Under the pieces are notes generated by a model. It ran no database searches. It saw only the letters and a program-made list of their open reading frames with translations, and was not told where the DNA came from. Of a stretch of 64,000 bases of DNA, positions 1-10,400 are shown one piece after another (positions within the stretch are counted from its first letter, which is position 1; every line of letters starts with the position of its first letter). The position numbers and the translations under genes were made by a program. The DNA is from Candidatus Binatia bacterium (GTDB lineage: Bacteria > Eisenbacteria > RBG-16-71-46 > SZUA-252), in NCBI GenBank assembly GCA_035631035.1, contig DASQJL010000073.1, positions 1 to 64,000 on the forward strand, given 5' to 3'.

Positions 1-1
1 G

Positions 2-340
2 TGGAAGGCGGCGAACGCGGGGGCGATCAACCTGGCGCCGCCCTTCCAGAAGCACAGCGTGGATCTGCAGGCCGATCCGGACGCCATCACCCAGGCGGGG
101 GTGCGCTCCATCACCGTGAAGATCTTCTACAACCTGGGCGACACCGAGCAGGTGAAGCAGGTGACGCTGAACGCTTCCAAGGGGCAGCTCTCCGACAAGA
201 TCGACTTCATCCTGCCCTCGGACAAGGCCAACTACGACTACCAGATCGACTGGCGCCTGAAGGGCAACAAGACCGTCTCGTCGGGCCGGAAGAGCGCGAG
301 CGACGCGATCCTCTTCGTCGACGAAGTCCCCGCGGGTTGA
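2..340 (+). CDS. C-terminal end of an unrecognised exported-cluster protein (5' truncated)
   Basis: The reading frame is open from base 2 to a TGA at 338-340, so the start lies upstream of the window. The visible 112 residues alternate short polar and hydrophobic stretches typical of beta-sandwich repeats (VRSITVKIFYNLGD, then a YDYQIDWRLKGN stretch). No catalytic motif or membrane segment is visible. The stop is 10 bases before the next gene, whose Shine-Dalgarno GGAGGAAG lies between them, so it belongs to the same operon as the exported proteins that follow. It could be a carbohydrate-binding or Ig-like surface protein; no family was recognised. Confidence 0.75.
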   Translation, partial: WKAANAGAINLAPPFQKHSVDLQADPDAITQAGVRSITVKIFYNLGDTEQVKQVTLNASKGQLSDKIDFILPSDKANYDYQIDWRLKGNKTVSSGRKSASDAILFVDEVPAG

Positions 341-350
341 GGAGGAAGCC

Positions 351-1832
351 ATGAGACGAACCACGATGTTTCGCATCGCGGCGCCGCTCTTCACCGCGGC
401 GCTCCTCCTGGCGGCGGCCGCGGCCAGCGCCCAGACCGACCGGGACTATCTCAAGAACAAGCTCTCGTTCCGCTACGTGGGCTCGCCGAACAACATCTCG
501 AGCGCGGTCGAGGTGCTGGACAACGCGGCCGTGGCCTCGGGCACCGAGAGTGGAACCTTCTGGGCCTCCCCTGCCGTGAGCGGACTTCAGGGCATGGTGC
601 GCAAGCTGCTGAAGGCGCCGGGACAGGGTGGCGACGCCAATCTCCAGTACGTGGTCGCCAAGACGGTCAAGATCCAGGACCGCCCGGTCATGATCCTCAT
701 GGTGAATGACGTTACGGCGCCTCTGTCCGCGGACGCCATGAACCACTGGGACGCCTGCGACGACGGCGCCGGCCACGCGTGGCCGTGCGCCTCGAACGCC
801 TCCACCACCGACGACCAGCGGCAGCAGTGCGCCGAGTCGCGCCACGAGACGCCACCGGCCCGGCTGGACGCGACGTGGGCGGGCCAGATGACGCTGGGCC
901 AGGCGGCATTCAACGGCGGCACCGCGGGGAGCGCCACCGGCACCTTCGTGCACGAGCTGGTGCACACGCAGGACCGCTCCGACCGCCGCGCGCACATGTT
1001 CACGATCAGCCGGCACTCGTACCACTACGGCTCGGACGGCACCCACTACGACATCGAGGCGGTCCCGAACCTGGCGTCGACGTACCAGGAAGGGATCGCG
1101 AATGCGGTCATGATGACGGTGGACGCGAACGAGGCCCAGCGCCTGTTCAACTGGTTCGCGAACAACGACGTCATGATGGTCGAGAAGAACGTCCCCGTGC
1201 CCCCGGGCACCGGAGCGGGCGCGGCGCCCTGCTGGACGGTGGTCACGACGCCCTCGGCCGACATCTGGCTCTACAACCAGCTCACGGCGGCCCACGTCCG
1301 GGAAGTGCAGCGCACGCCCAATCCGTATCCCAACTACGCCTACTTCCGCATCCGCGACCTGCCGCCGCGGTTCATCGTGCACAACGAGAACATCATCGCG
1401 CTCGTCTTCTCCGAGTACGCCCGGCACCTGGGGCTGCAGAAGTTCATGGACGCGCTGAAGACGAACGACCGGACGATCTTCCGCGTCTCCACGAGCCCGA
1501 TTGCCCAGCTCTACAACACCCTCTGCCGCGCCGGCCTCGAGGGGCGCCCGATCTCGGCGGTGACCGGCGTGAACGAGGCGGGGCCCAAGCCGTACCTGAT
1601 CCCGCTGGCCTACGCCGATTACTTCACCGCCTACCGCTCCCAGTCCAAGGCCGACTACAAGTCGATCTTCGAGGACATGCTGCCCCAGGAGTGGATCGAT
1701 CTCTACTGGGACGGCTACAAGGATACCGTTCGGAGCGCGGTGCCGATCGACGCGACCCACACGCCCCAGTTCACGAACCTGACCGACATCTCGATCGCGC
1801 TCGGGGTGAACCAGTCGACCGCGGAACATTGA
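351..1832 (+). CDS. Secreted putative zinc metallopeptidase, HELVH family, copy 1
   Basis: 493 residues. A signal peptide is clear (basic MRRTTMFR, then an Ala/Leu core ending ASA about residue 26), and GGAGGAAG precedes the ATG. The key motif is H201-E202-L203-V204-H205 followed by TQDRSDRR; an HExxH core with E247 in YQEGIAN 42 residues later matches the spacing of gluzincin zinc peptidases, where the later Glu is the third ligand. Zinc binding is inferred from these motifs only. Many Cys and aromatic residues flank the centre (CDDG, PCASN). It is a close paralogue of the next gene, and both sit ahead of a CARDB protein and a barrel protein, suggesting a joint envelope role. The natural substrate is unknown and I cannot assign a named peptidase family. 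Confidence 0.8.
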   Translation: MRRTTMFRIAAPLFTAALLLAAAAASAQTDRDYLKNKLSFRYVGSPNNISSAVEVLDNAAVASGTESGTFWASPAVSGLQGMVRKLLKAPGQGGDANLQYVVAKTVKIQDRPVMILMVNDVTAPLSADAMNHWDACDDGAGHAWPCASNASTTDDQRQQCAESRHETPPARLDATWAGQMTLGQAAFNGGTAGSATGTFVHELVHTQDRSDRRAHMFTISRHSYHYGSDGTHYDIEAVPNLASTYQEGIANAVMMTVDANEAQRLFNWFANNDVMMVEKNVPVPPGTGAGAAPCWTVVTTPSADIWLYNQLTAAHVREVQRTPNPYPNYAYFRIRDLPPRFIVHNENIIALVFSEYARHLGLQKFMDALKTNDRTIFRVSTSPIAQLYNTLCRAGLEGRPISAVTGVNEAGPKPYLIPLAYADYFTAYRSQSKADYKSIFEDMLPQEWIDLYWDGYKDTVRSAVPIDATHTPQFTNLTDISIALGVNQSTAEH

Positions 1833-1849
1833 GCGAGGAAACCACCTTC

Positions 1850-3340
1850 ATGACTTCCCTGTTCTCTTCCCGCCGCATCCTTCTCGCGGCCGCGCTCGCG
1901 ACGGTCCTGGGCCCCTGGGGCCCGGGACGCGCGGCGGCCGGCGAGACCGAGCGGACGTATCTCCGGACCAAGCTCGTCTTCTACTACGTGGACACGCCGA
2001 ACAGCGTCGCGCAGCTCCCGCAGATCCTGGACAACGCCGCGATCGCGAACGGCACCCAGACCGGCACGTTCTGGACGAGCACGAAGGTGCCCGGCCTGCA
2101 GCGGCTGGTGCGGGGACTGTTGCAGGAGCCCGGCAAGGGGGGGAACGACTATCTCCAGCTGCTCACCTCGTGGATCGTCAAGGTCCTCGACAAGCCGGTC
2201 ATGCTGACCCTGGTGAACGACGTGGACGCGCCGCTCTCGAGCCAGGCGATGGAGCGGTGGGACGCCTGCGATGACGGGAGCGGGCATGCGTGGCCGTGCG
2301 CCTCGAACATGGCGAGCCAGGACGACTGGCGCGCCCAGTGCGCCAAGAAGGAGGGGAAATCCGCTCCGGAGCGCCGCGACTTCTGGGCCGGCCAGATGAC
2401 CCTGGGGCAGACGGTGTTCAGCAGCGGCTCCGGCGGCGACCCGATGGCGACCTTCATTCACGAGCTGGTCCACACGCAGGACCGGTCGGACCGCCAGGAC
2501 GTCCGCTTCTGGCTGAGCAGCAAGTGGTACAACTACGGCTCCGACGGCAAGCACTACACCGTCGAAGCGGTGCCGAACCTGCGCGCCACCTACCAGGAGG
2601 GCATCGCGAACACGATGGCGCTGTTCATCGACAACGACCGGCGCAAGAAGATGTTCGACTGGTTCGCCAACAACGACATGGTCATCGTCGAGAAGGCGAT
2701 CCCCACCCAGACCGTGTATCTCAACACGCACCCCTGCGCGAACAGCGTCTGGGAGTTCCCCTCCCAGGACATCTGGCTCTACAACCAGCTCAAGGCCTCG
2801 GGGGCGACGGAGATCACGACCAACCCGATCCCGGGCTACGCCCAGTTCCAGATCCGCAGCATCCCGCCGAAATTCATCGTCCACAACGAGTACATCATCT
2901 CGATGACCTTCTCGGAGTACGCCTGGCACCTGGGCCTGGGCAAGTTCCTGAAGGCGCTGAAGACCAACGACGCCATGCTCTTCCGCACGCCCAACAGCCC
3001 CATCGCCAAGCTGTACGAAACCCTCTGCACGATGGGACTCGAGGGGCGCCCGCTCTCGTCGGTCCAGAACGTGAACGAGGCGGGGCCCAAGCCGTATCTC
3101 ATCCCGCTCGCGTACGCCGATTTCTTCACCAGCTACCAGTCCAGGACCAAGGCGGACTACGCCACGATCTTCGAGAACAAGCTGCCGCAGGCATGGGTGG
3201 ACATGTACTGGGACGGCTACAAGGACGCGGTCCGGTCCGCGGCGGTCATCGACGCCACGCACAAACCGCGGTTCGACCAGCTGACCGATATCGCCATGGC
3301 GCTGGGCGTCAATCAATCGGTGGCCGACGAGGCCCCGTGA
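1850..3340 (+). CDS. Secreted putative zinc metallopeptidase, HELVH family, copy 2
   Basis: 496 residues starting at the ATG at 1850 after GAGCGAGGAA. The same frame stays open far upstream but only as a shadow inside copy 1. A signal peptide runs to about AAAG at residue 30. H204-E205-L206-V207-H208 and E250 in YQEGIAN repeat the zinc-site pattern of copy 1. Long blocks are shared with copy 1 (GRPxSxV..VNEAGPKPYLIPLAYAD; WYNYGSDGKHY versus SYHYGSDGTHY), showing tandem duplication followed by divergence, for example a shorter Cys-containing loop near residue 300. The gene starts 17 bases after the copy 1 stop and is followed 31 bases later by the CARDB gene. Peptidase activity is inferred; a structural, non-catalytic role remains possible. 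Confidence 0.8.
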   Translation: MTSLFSSRRILLAAALATVLGPWGPGRAAAGETERTYLRTKLVFYYVDTPNSVAQLPQILDNAAIANGTQTGTFWTSTKVPGLQRLVRGLLQEPGKGGNDYLQLLTSWIVKVLDKPVMLTLVNDVDAPLSSQAMERWDACDDGSGHAWPCASNMASQDDWRAQCAKKEGKSAPERRDFWAGQMTLGQTVFSSGSGGDPMATFIHELVHTQDRSDRQDVRFWLSSKWYNYGSDGKHYTVEAVPNLRATYQEGIANTMALFIDNDRRKKMFDWFANNDMVIVEKAIPTQTVYLNTHPCANSVWEFPSQDIWLYNQLKASGATEITTNPIPGYAQFQIRSIPPKFIVHNEYIISMTFSEYAWHLGLGKFLKALKTNDAMLFRTPNSPIAKLYETLCTMGLEGRPLSSVQNVNEAGPKPYLIPLAYADFFTSYQSRTKADYATIFENKLPQAWVDMYWDGYKDAVRSAAVIDATHKPRFDQLTDIAMALGVNQSVADEAP

Positions 3341-3371
3341 CCCGACCGCCGCACCTCTGGAGGAGTCGATC

Positions 3372-6300
3372 ATGAAAGCGGTACCGACCGGGCGCGCGCT
3401 CGCCGCGCTCCTTCTGCTGTCGTTCGCGGCTTCGGGCGGCGGATTCCGAAGCGCACGAGCCGAGGACGCCCCCGCGGCACCGCCGGCGGCAGCCGGAGAC
3501 GCGTCGTCGGCCTCTCCCGTCAGCGCCACCGGGCTCCTCCCCATCTTCGGCGTCGCGGTCGATTTCGACGCGCTCCCGAACAACGCCAAGCCCGACGACG
3601 CCGTCGCCGCGCTGCAGAAGCTGTGGGACGGCCGGCTCAAAGACTCCGGCTTCAACGTGGTCCAGTTCCCCGTGGACGCGCGGGAGCTGGGCGACAAGGG
3701 AGCGGCGCGGCTGGCCAAGCTCTGCGGGTGGGCCAAGACGAACAACGTGCGGCTCGCGCCGGCGCTCCTGGGCGCTTCGCCCGGCGAGGCGCTCCCGGCG
3801 GACTATCCCGACAAGGTCGGGGCGTTCGCGACGAAGACGATCGAGCTGGTCGGAAAGGGCGATCCCGCCGCGTACGCGCAGATCATGTTCTACCAGCTGG
3901 AGCGGCCGCTGAACCACCCGGGCAACCACGGCCCGATGGACGCATCGCAGGCGGCGTCGCTGCTCGCGAACACCGTGACGAAGCTGCACGCGGCGGAGCA
4001 GGCGGCGCTGGCCGGCTCGTCGCTTCAGGCCACGCCCGTCCTCGCCGGCGTGTCGTTCGACTACGAGCTGATCAAGGTCGGCGCGATCGCGAACGTTCCG
4101 ATCACCGACGAGACCTATCAGCAGGCGTACGCCTCGGCGCACGACTACCTGGCCGCGGTGCTGGGCGCCGCCCCGGTGGACGTCGTAGGGCTGGAGTGGT
4201 TCCCGGGGAGCTTGAGCTCGGACGGCGTGGACCGCTTCCCCGATCTGATCGGCAAGCTGCAGACCGATTTTCCCGGGAAGCTCCTTATCGTGAACACCGG
4301 CTACTCCACGGCGGCGAAGGGCGAGGCCGACCAGACGCGGTACTACACGCAGACCTTCAACAACCTGAGCGATCTCCGCACGAATCAGGGCGTCGAGTCC
4401 TCCTTCGCGGGGATCCTCTGGCGCACCGCCATGGACCGGCCGGGCGGTGAGCCCGCGCCCCCCTCGTCCAAGACCCTCGACGAGATGGCCTCGTGGAACT
4501 GGCAGGACCGGGCCGCCGAGCTGACGCGCATGTGGAACGAGCCGGGGTCGGACTCGAAGGAGATGCGCTGGTGGGTCGGGCGCGTGGAGAGCCGGTTCGG
4601 GCTGGTGGGCTCGAGCAAGGACGCCTCGAAACCGGGGATGCCCAAGGCCGCGTGCGCGCTCCTCGCCCATCTCAAGACGTCGCTCGCCGCGGCGGCGATG
4701 AGCACCGGGGCGGGCCAGATCGCGGAGGAGCTGACGGCGGCCGCCTCGGGGCCGGGCGGGACCAAGGGGCTGGTCGGTGCGGTCAAGGACAAGCTGCAGG
4801 CCGCGCTCTTCGGAATGCTCGACGTTTGGGTGGCGAAGACGGCGGAGAACCTCGTGAGCGGCGGCGGCGGTGGCGGTGGTGACGGAGGCGGAGGCGGTGG
4901 AGGCGGTGGCGGTGGCGGAGCGCCGCCTCCCCCGCCGCCCGCGCCGACCAACACCGCCGACATCTACATCGCCGGCGCGTCGGTGGACAGCGAGATCAAG
5001 GCCGGATCGCCGGTCTCGATCTCGGTCACGGTCGGAAACGGCGGCCCGGCGACCGCGACCGGCGTCTCGCTCTACCTGAAGCAGAACAACGGCACGAGCG
5101 ACCTCACGCAGTCGACGCCGACCTCGATCACGTCGGGCTCCTCGCAGGTGGTCACCCTCAACTGGACGCCGGACCACCCGGGGAACTATCCGCACGTCAC
5201 CGTCGAAGCCTACTGCGACAACGATTCGCAGCTCGCCAACAACAAGACCGATCCCGTGGACATGGACGCGGCCCCCGGCGGTGGAGGTGGGGGCGGCGGC
5301 GGAGGAGGCGGAGGCGGGCTCGGCGGCGGGGGCCTGGGCGGCAAGCTCGGCGGCAAGTACGGTGGCGTCGTGCAGCTCGATCCCAAGGTTCTCGGCGGGG
5401 TGAAGGGGAACCTCGTCACGAAGACCGATCCCGGCTTCATCCACATCGAGGCGGTGCGCGGCATCAGCCCGATGCCGATGATGAGCACGATGTCGGCGCC
5501 GGGAGCGGGCGGCGGCGCTCCCATGGCGATGCGGATGAGCACCGGGACGGGTGGCGGCACCGCGAAGGCCGGCGGCGGCGTCACCGTGCTCGGCGGCTCG
5601 GGCGGAACCGGCGGCACGGGCGGGACCGGCGGCACGGGCGGCGGCACCGAGACCAGGGCCTACCGCATGGAAGCGGCGCCAAGCGGGCCGCAGCCGATCG
5701 CGCTCGCCTTCACCGTGACGAATCCCTTCGACCACACGTTCACCTCGGTCAAGGGGACGCTCAAGATCCAGGACAAGGTCATCGCGACCAAGGACCTCGG
5801 GGTCCTCTTCCCGCGGCAGCGCCGCACCGTCTCCTTCGCGCAGTGGACGCCGCCGAAGACGGGCACCTTCCCGGTTCGGATCGATCTCGCGGGCCTCGGG
5901 CCGGGCGGAAAGCCTCTCACCGCCTCGGCCATGGACCAGCTCACGGTCAACCCCGGCGGCGCCGCCGCACCCCCCGCGGGCGCGGCCACCCGCATGGTGA
6001 TCGGCGGGAAGCCCGGCGCCACGGGCGGCGCGCCCGGGGGTGCCGTGCCGGTCGCGATGACGCGCGGTCCCGGCACCCTGACGCAGACGCGGCTCCTCAC
6101 GCCGCTCGTCATGGCGCCCGTAGCGCCGGCGATGGCCGGCCCCGCGACGCGCTCCCTCTACCTCGCTCCGGGCGGAACGCGCGCCATCGGCGGGATGACC
6201 ACCTCGATCCTGGGGCTCACGCCCAACAGCGTCCTGCTCGCGCCCTTCCCCGTCCAGGCCGGCAACGACGTCGCGGTCACGATCCGCCTCTTCAACACCG

Positions 6301-7397
6301 AGCGCGCGGCGGCGAAGAGAGTGAAGGTCGAAGCCTACGTGGACGGCGACAAGCTGGGGGAGACCACCCTGGACGTGCCCGTCGCGCGGGCCGTCATCGC
6401 AAGCGGCTTCCCCACGTGGAAAGCGAAGCCGGGACGCCACGAAGTGCGCGCCGTCGTCACCGCCGGCGACCGGAGCGGGGCCGCCTCCAAGCCGGTCGAC
6501 GTGCGGCCCCCCAATGGCGTCGGGGCGGGTGGCGTCGCGATGCTCATGGGACGGGGCGCGTTCTCGCTCTCGACCCTGCAGATGACCACCGCCGACGTCC
6601 GGCTGAATCCTCTGGCCCCAGCCGCCGGAAACGCCGTGGACGTGTCGGTCCGCGTGCAGAACGCGGGCGCCGCGGACGTGAAAGGGGTCCGCGTGGAGCT
6701 CTTCGCCGACGGCACGCGCCTGGGCGAGGTGTCGGGGAACATCGCGGCCGGGAAGGATTTCGTCTTCAGCGGCTTCCCCAAGTGGACGGCCGCCTCGGGC
6801 GCGCACAAGCTGCTCCTCCGCGCGAACGCGGGCGGACGGATCGTGGAGGCGACGCGGGACGTCGCCGTGGGCGCGGCGATCATGCTGGCCAAGCCGCTCC
6901 TGACCACCACGACGCTCATCACCCCCTCAACGCAGACCGCCCCGCCGACCCTGCAGACCCCGACGGTGGGACTCCGCACCACCGCGGTCAGCGGCATGAC
7001 GATGATGATGGTGGCGAATCCGGATCTGCAGATCGGGCCGGGGGACATCGCGTTCCTGCCGATCTCGCCCAAGGCGGGCGACCCGCTCACCATCAACATC
7101 ACGGTCCGGAACGTGGGCACCGGCGCCGCGAACAATGCCACGGTGCGCGCCATTCTCCAGGCGGACGGCGCCGAGGCGACCCGCCGCGAGTTCCCCGTCA
7201 ACCTGGCGGCCTCCGGCATGACCAGCCTTTCCTGGCCGGTGACCACGCCGGGCGGGAAGATGCTGACCGCGGTGGTCACCGCGATCGTGGCGAACGATGC
7301 GCGGGCGGACAACAACCAGGCACAGGCCACGACGTCGGTGGCGATCGTTCTTCAGCGGCAGATCAGCCCGATGATCCTGCAAGTTCAGCCCAAGTAA
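3372..7397 (+). CDS. Giant exported protein: barrel-like N-domain plus multiple CARDB-like repeats and poly-Gly linkers
   Basis: 1341 residues, ATG preceded by GGAGGAG. Signal peptide about 1-30, then an Ala/Pro stretch. Residues about 50-400 look like a glycoside-hydrolase-type alpha/beta barrel: repeated hydrophobic strands such as VLAGVSFDYE, VDVVGLEWFPGS, LLIVNTGYS and FAGILWRTAMDRP. No catalytic pair can be fixed. Poly-Gly runs at about 497-520 and 635-660 and a GGTGGTGG run about 740-758 separate beta domains. At least five CARDB-like modules follow (about 528-636, 770-860, 946-1048, 1074-1165, 1216-1330), each with the adhesion-type pattern in which a D.....P..G..V.....V.N.G....V.V motif is followed by a WT/G strand. 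CARDB modules are known as cell-adhesion or peptidase-associated domains. It probably forms a long secreted or surface scaffold working with the two HELVH proteins and the downstream barrel protein. Confidence 0.8.
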   Translation: MKAVPTGRALAALLLLSFAASGGGFRSARAEDAPAAPPAAAGDASSASPVSATGLLPIFGVAVDFDALPNNAKPDDAVAALQKLWDGRLKDSGFNVVQFPVDARELGDKGAARLAKLCGWAKTNNVRLAPALLGASPGEALPADYPDKVGAFATKTIELVGKGDPAAYAQIMFYQLERPLNHPGNHGPMDASQAASLLANTVTKLHAAEQAALAGSSLQATPVLAGVSFDYELIKVGAIANVPITDETYQQAYASAHDYLAAVLGAAPVDVVGLEWFPGSLSSDGVDRFPDLIGKLQTDFPGKLLIVNTGYSTAAKGEADQTRYYTQTFNNLSDLRTNQGVESSFAGILWRTAMDRPGGEPAPPSSKTLDEMASWNWQDRAAELTRMWNEPGSDSKEMRWWVGRVESRFGLVGSSKDASKPGMPKAACALLAHLKTSLAAAAMSTGAGQIAEELTAAASGPGGTKGLVGAVKDKLQAALFGMLDVWVAKTAENLVSGGGGGGGDGGGGGGGGGGGGAPPPPPPAPTNTADIYIAGASVDSEIKAGSPVSISVTVGNGGPATATGVSLYLKQNNGTSDLTQSTPTSITSGSSQVVTLNWTPDHPGNYPHVTVEAYCDNDSQLANNKTDPVDMDAAPGGGGGGGGGGGGGGLGGGGLGGKLGGKYGGVVQLDPKVLGGVKGNLVTKTDPGFIHIEAVRGISPMPMMSTMSAPGAGGGAPMAMRMSTGTGGGTAKAGGGVTVLGGSGGTGGTGGTGGTGGGTETRAYRMEAAPSGPQPIALAFTVTNPFDHTFTSVKGTLKIQDKVIATKDLGVLFPRQRRTVSFAQWTPPKTGTFPVRIDLAGLGPGGKPLTASAMDQLTVNPGGAAAPPAGAATRMVIGGKPGATGGAPGGAVPVAMTRGPGTLTQTRLLTPLVMAPVAPAMAGPATRSLYLAPGGTRAIGGMTTSILGLTPNSVLLAPFPVQAGNDVAVTIRLFNTERAAAKRVKVEAYVDGDKLGETTLDVPVARAVIASGFPTWKAKPGRHEVRAVVTAGDRSGAASKPVDVRPPNGVGAGGVAMLMGRGAFSLSTLQMTTADVRLNPLAPAAGNAVDVSVRVQNAGAADVKGVRVELFADGTRLGEVSGNIAAGKDFVFSGFPKWTAASGAHKLLLRANAGGRIVEATRDVAVGAAIMLAKPLLTTTTLITPSTQTAPPTLQTPTVGLRTTAVSGMTMMMVANPDLQIGPGDIAFLPISPKAGDPLTINITVRNVGTGAANNATVRAILQADGAEATRREFPVNLAASGMTSLSWPVTTPGGKMLTAVVTAIVANDARADNNQAQATTSVAIVLQRQISPMILQVQPK

Positions 7398-7413
7398 AGG
7401 GGAGGTCCAACGC

Positions 7414-10400
7414 ATGTCTCGTGTCGCGCGCGCCGGGCGGAACGCCTCGGCCTGGCTCAGCGGTCTCGTTCTCGTCGCGTCGCTCGCGCCGTCCGCCCTC
7501 GCCCAGAGCCTGGGAGGGATCAGCGGTACGATGAGCGCGGGCCTGGCGTCCGCCTACCCCGCCGATTGGCAGCGGACGAACACGTTCGCCTCGATGCAGC
7601 TCACCAACAGCACGCAGGAAGTGGTCACCGCGGACATCAAGGTCACGCTGGTCCGGAACGGAACCGAGGTCGCGGCGACGCCGCCGGTCCAGCGCCTGTA
7701 CCCGGTCGGCGGCTTCTTCGTCCCCACGCCCGAGGTCACGACGTGGCAGTCGCTGCGTTTCGGCGGCAAGGTGGGCGAGGCGGTGGATCTCACGGGACGG
7801 CTCCCGGACGGCGTCTACACCGTCTGCGTCGACATCTCGAACGTGCGGGGGACCTCCTCGGGCGCGCAGTACACCGGATTCTCCCAGTGCGCCACGTTCT
7901 TCTCCTTCTTCCCCAAGCCGCCCCAGCTCGTCGCGCCGGGTGACGGCGGCCTGGTCTCGACGCCGTCGCCGGTCTTCCAGTGGACCCCCGTGCTCTCCAA
8001 CCTGGGCGGCCGCCTGCCCCACTTCTTCCGCCTGGTCGAGGTCTATCCGGGCCAGACGCCGGAGCGCGCGATCGAGGCGAACCGCGCCATCTTCGAGCAG
8101 GTGTTCGGGACCAACATGCCCGGCGGGGACCAGAGCAGCTTCACCTATCCCGCGTTCGCGCCCTTTCTGCTGAACGGTCACCGGTACGCATGGCGCGTCC
8201 AGGCGCTCCTCACGGTCGGAACGAGCGGCTCGGGCGGGTTGGGCACCACCCTGGCCGCCAAGCCCGGCGCCTCGTTCACGCAGTTCAACGCCCGTCCGCT
8301 CGGGGAAAACGAGGGGCGCAGCAAGGTCTACACCTTCACCTGGAGCTCCGATCCGATGGCGGCCGCGAAGGGCGCGCCCTCCGATCTCGCGCCCGTGGGC
8401 GAGGAGTCGCGCATGGGCAACGTCTGGAGCCCGCCCAACGGCGGCGCCGTCAGCCGCTACTCGGAGACCGGATCCGGCCAGGACGACGGCGGGATCTCGG
8501 CCGGACAGGCCGGCATGGAGGAGGGCGCCGCCGAGGGGAGCAACTTCGCCGACCGGCTCGCGCGCGTCATGGCCTCGCTCTGGAAGCAGGGCCCGGGCGC
8601 CGCGTCCGCGGTGGCGCGCGCGGGAGGCAAGGGTGCGATGGTGCCGCCGTCGGCTCCGTCGAGCGGCGTGGCGATCGCGGCCTCGCGGACCGGCTCCGGC
8701 GCCTCGGCTTCCGGCATCGGCTCCGGCGCCTCGACTTCGGGCACCGGCTCCGGCGTCGCGGCCTCGCGCACCACGCCGTCGTCCTCCGACTCGAGGCTCG
8801 CGGCCGCGCCCGATCCGGGATCCGACGCGCAGCCGGCCACCACGACCGAGACCGGCGCCGCCGCCGACAGCACCGCGCAGGCCGCGGTCGCGCCGCCGCC
8901 CCCGCCGCCGGCGGCTCCTCCCTCGAGCGACAGCCCGGGCCTGGGGCCCGGATGGGCGCGGCTTCACGGCACCGCCTCCCTCTCGGGCGAGGCCTACAGC
9001 AGCGACGGCCTGGCCACGCCGAACCGTCCCGACCGCAGCTCGCGGGTGGTGACGGGGCTCTCGGTCGGGGTCATGAAGGACCAGATGCGGATCCCGGTGT
9101 CGGCCCTCTTCTCCGACGACCAGGTCGCGTTCCGGCAGAACATCAACCAGGTCGCGGTCGCGCCGCGCTTCCGCTGGGCGGGGGTCACCGCGGGCAACTT
9201 CTCGCCGCAGTTCTCCAGCTACACGATGGCCGACGCGACGATCCTGGGCGGCGGTCTCGAGCTGGCCCCCAAGCAGTGGCACATCGGGGTGGTGAGCGGC
9301 CGCGCGCGCAAGGCGATCACGCAGACCTCGGTGCTCGGCATCGTCCCGCAGTTCGCGCGCAACATGACCGCGGGGCGGATCGGCTATGGCAACCCACTCG
9401 CCAATTCGGTCGAGTTCTCGATCCTGCACGCGACCGACGATCCCCACTCGATCGCGGGCGCGGAGAGCACGCTGACGCTCACACCCGAGGGCAACACGGT
9501 CTACTCGGTCAAGGCCCAGGGGCTGCTCCCGACGCGCCATCTCCGGGCGGTGGTCGAGACGGCGCTCTCCCGCTATGACCGGGATCGCCGCGCCGACGCC
9601 TCCTCGGTGGACGGCCGCGCGCTCGGCCTCCAGCTGTTCCACGAGACCGGCCTCACGCGGGTCGGCGTGAAGGCCGAGTACTTGAACGGCGGCTTCATGA
9701 CGCTCGGAAACTCCGGCATCACGGGGGACCGCGTGGACGTGGGGTTGAACGCGCACGTCGCGCTCCTCCAGGGCAAGGTGAACCTGGACGGCATGGCTGG
9801 GGTGCGGAACGACGCGGTGAGCGAGGCGCTGGCCGCCGAGACGCGGCGGCGCAACTACGGCCTGAACGGCTCCTGGCAGCCGGGCCCCCGCTTCGGGGCC
9901 GACGCGCAGATGGCGATCTACTCGAACGAGTCGGACGCCACCGACTCGCTCTTCCTCGGCAACAGCAACACGACGCGCGTCTACTCGGTGGCGCCTCACA
10001 CCGCCTGGACGGTGGGGCGCATCCAGAACTCCTTCACCTGCTCGGCCACGATGCAGAAGTCGGAGAACGGCGGCGTGATCGCGGACACGAAGAGCCTCAC
10101 CCTGCTCGGGAACTGGGCGGCCCAGGTCGGCGCCCCCCTCTCGATCAACCTGACCGGCAGCTACACCAAGACCGACTTCGAGATCGCGGTGAGCGAGCTG
10201 AGCGCGTTCGGACCCGGATTCACCCTCGCGGCCTTCCGCGCGAAGCTCCTGACCAACGCGCAGCTCCAGGTGACCCGGACGCGCACGGGGAACGCGGGCA
10301 CCGACACCGACCTCACGCCCCGACTGGAGATGCGCTGGGAGTTCGCGCCGCGCCAGGCGCTGGTGCTGCGCGGCAATTTCCGGCGGTTCCAGTACGCGGT

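Noticed and set aside
4860-5345. Dense GGC/GGT repeats that could be mistaken for a repeat array
   Set aside because: They are in-frame poly-Gly linkers of the CARDB protein with no unique spacers, so not a CRISPR array or mobile repeat.
3309-6806. 1165-codon open frame on the minus strand under the CARDB gene
   Set aside because: Arg/Gly/His-rich shadow of a GC-rich gene with no domain; the plus-strand gene has signal peptide, Shine-Dalgarno and clear repeats.
7363-9999. 878-codon minus-strand frame under the barrel gene
   Set aside because: Composition of an antisense shadow (Arg/Glu/His rich) and no start signal; it is explained by GC skew at third codon positions.
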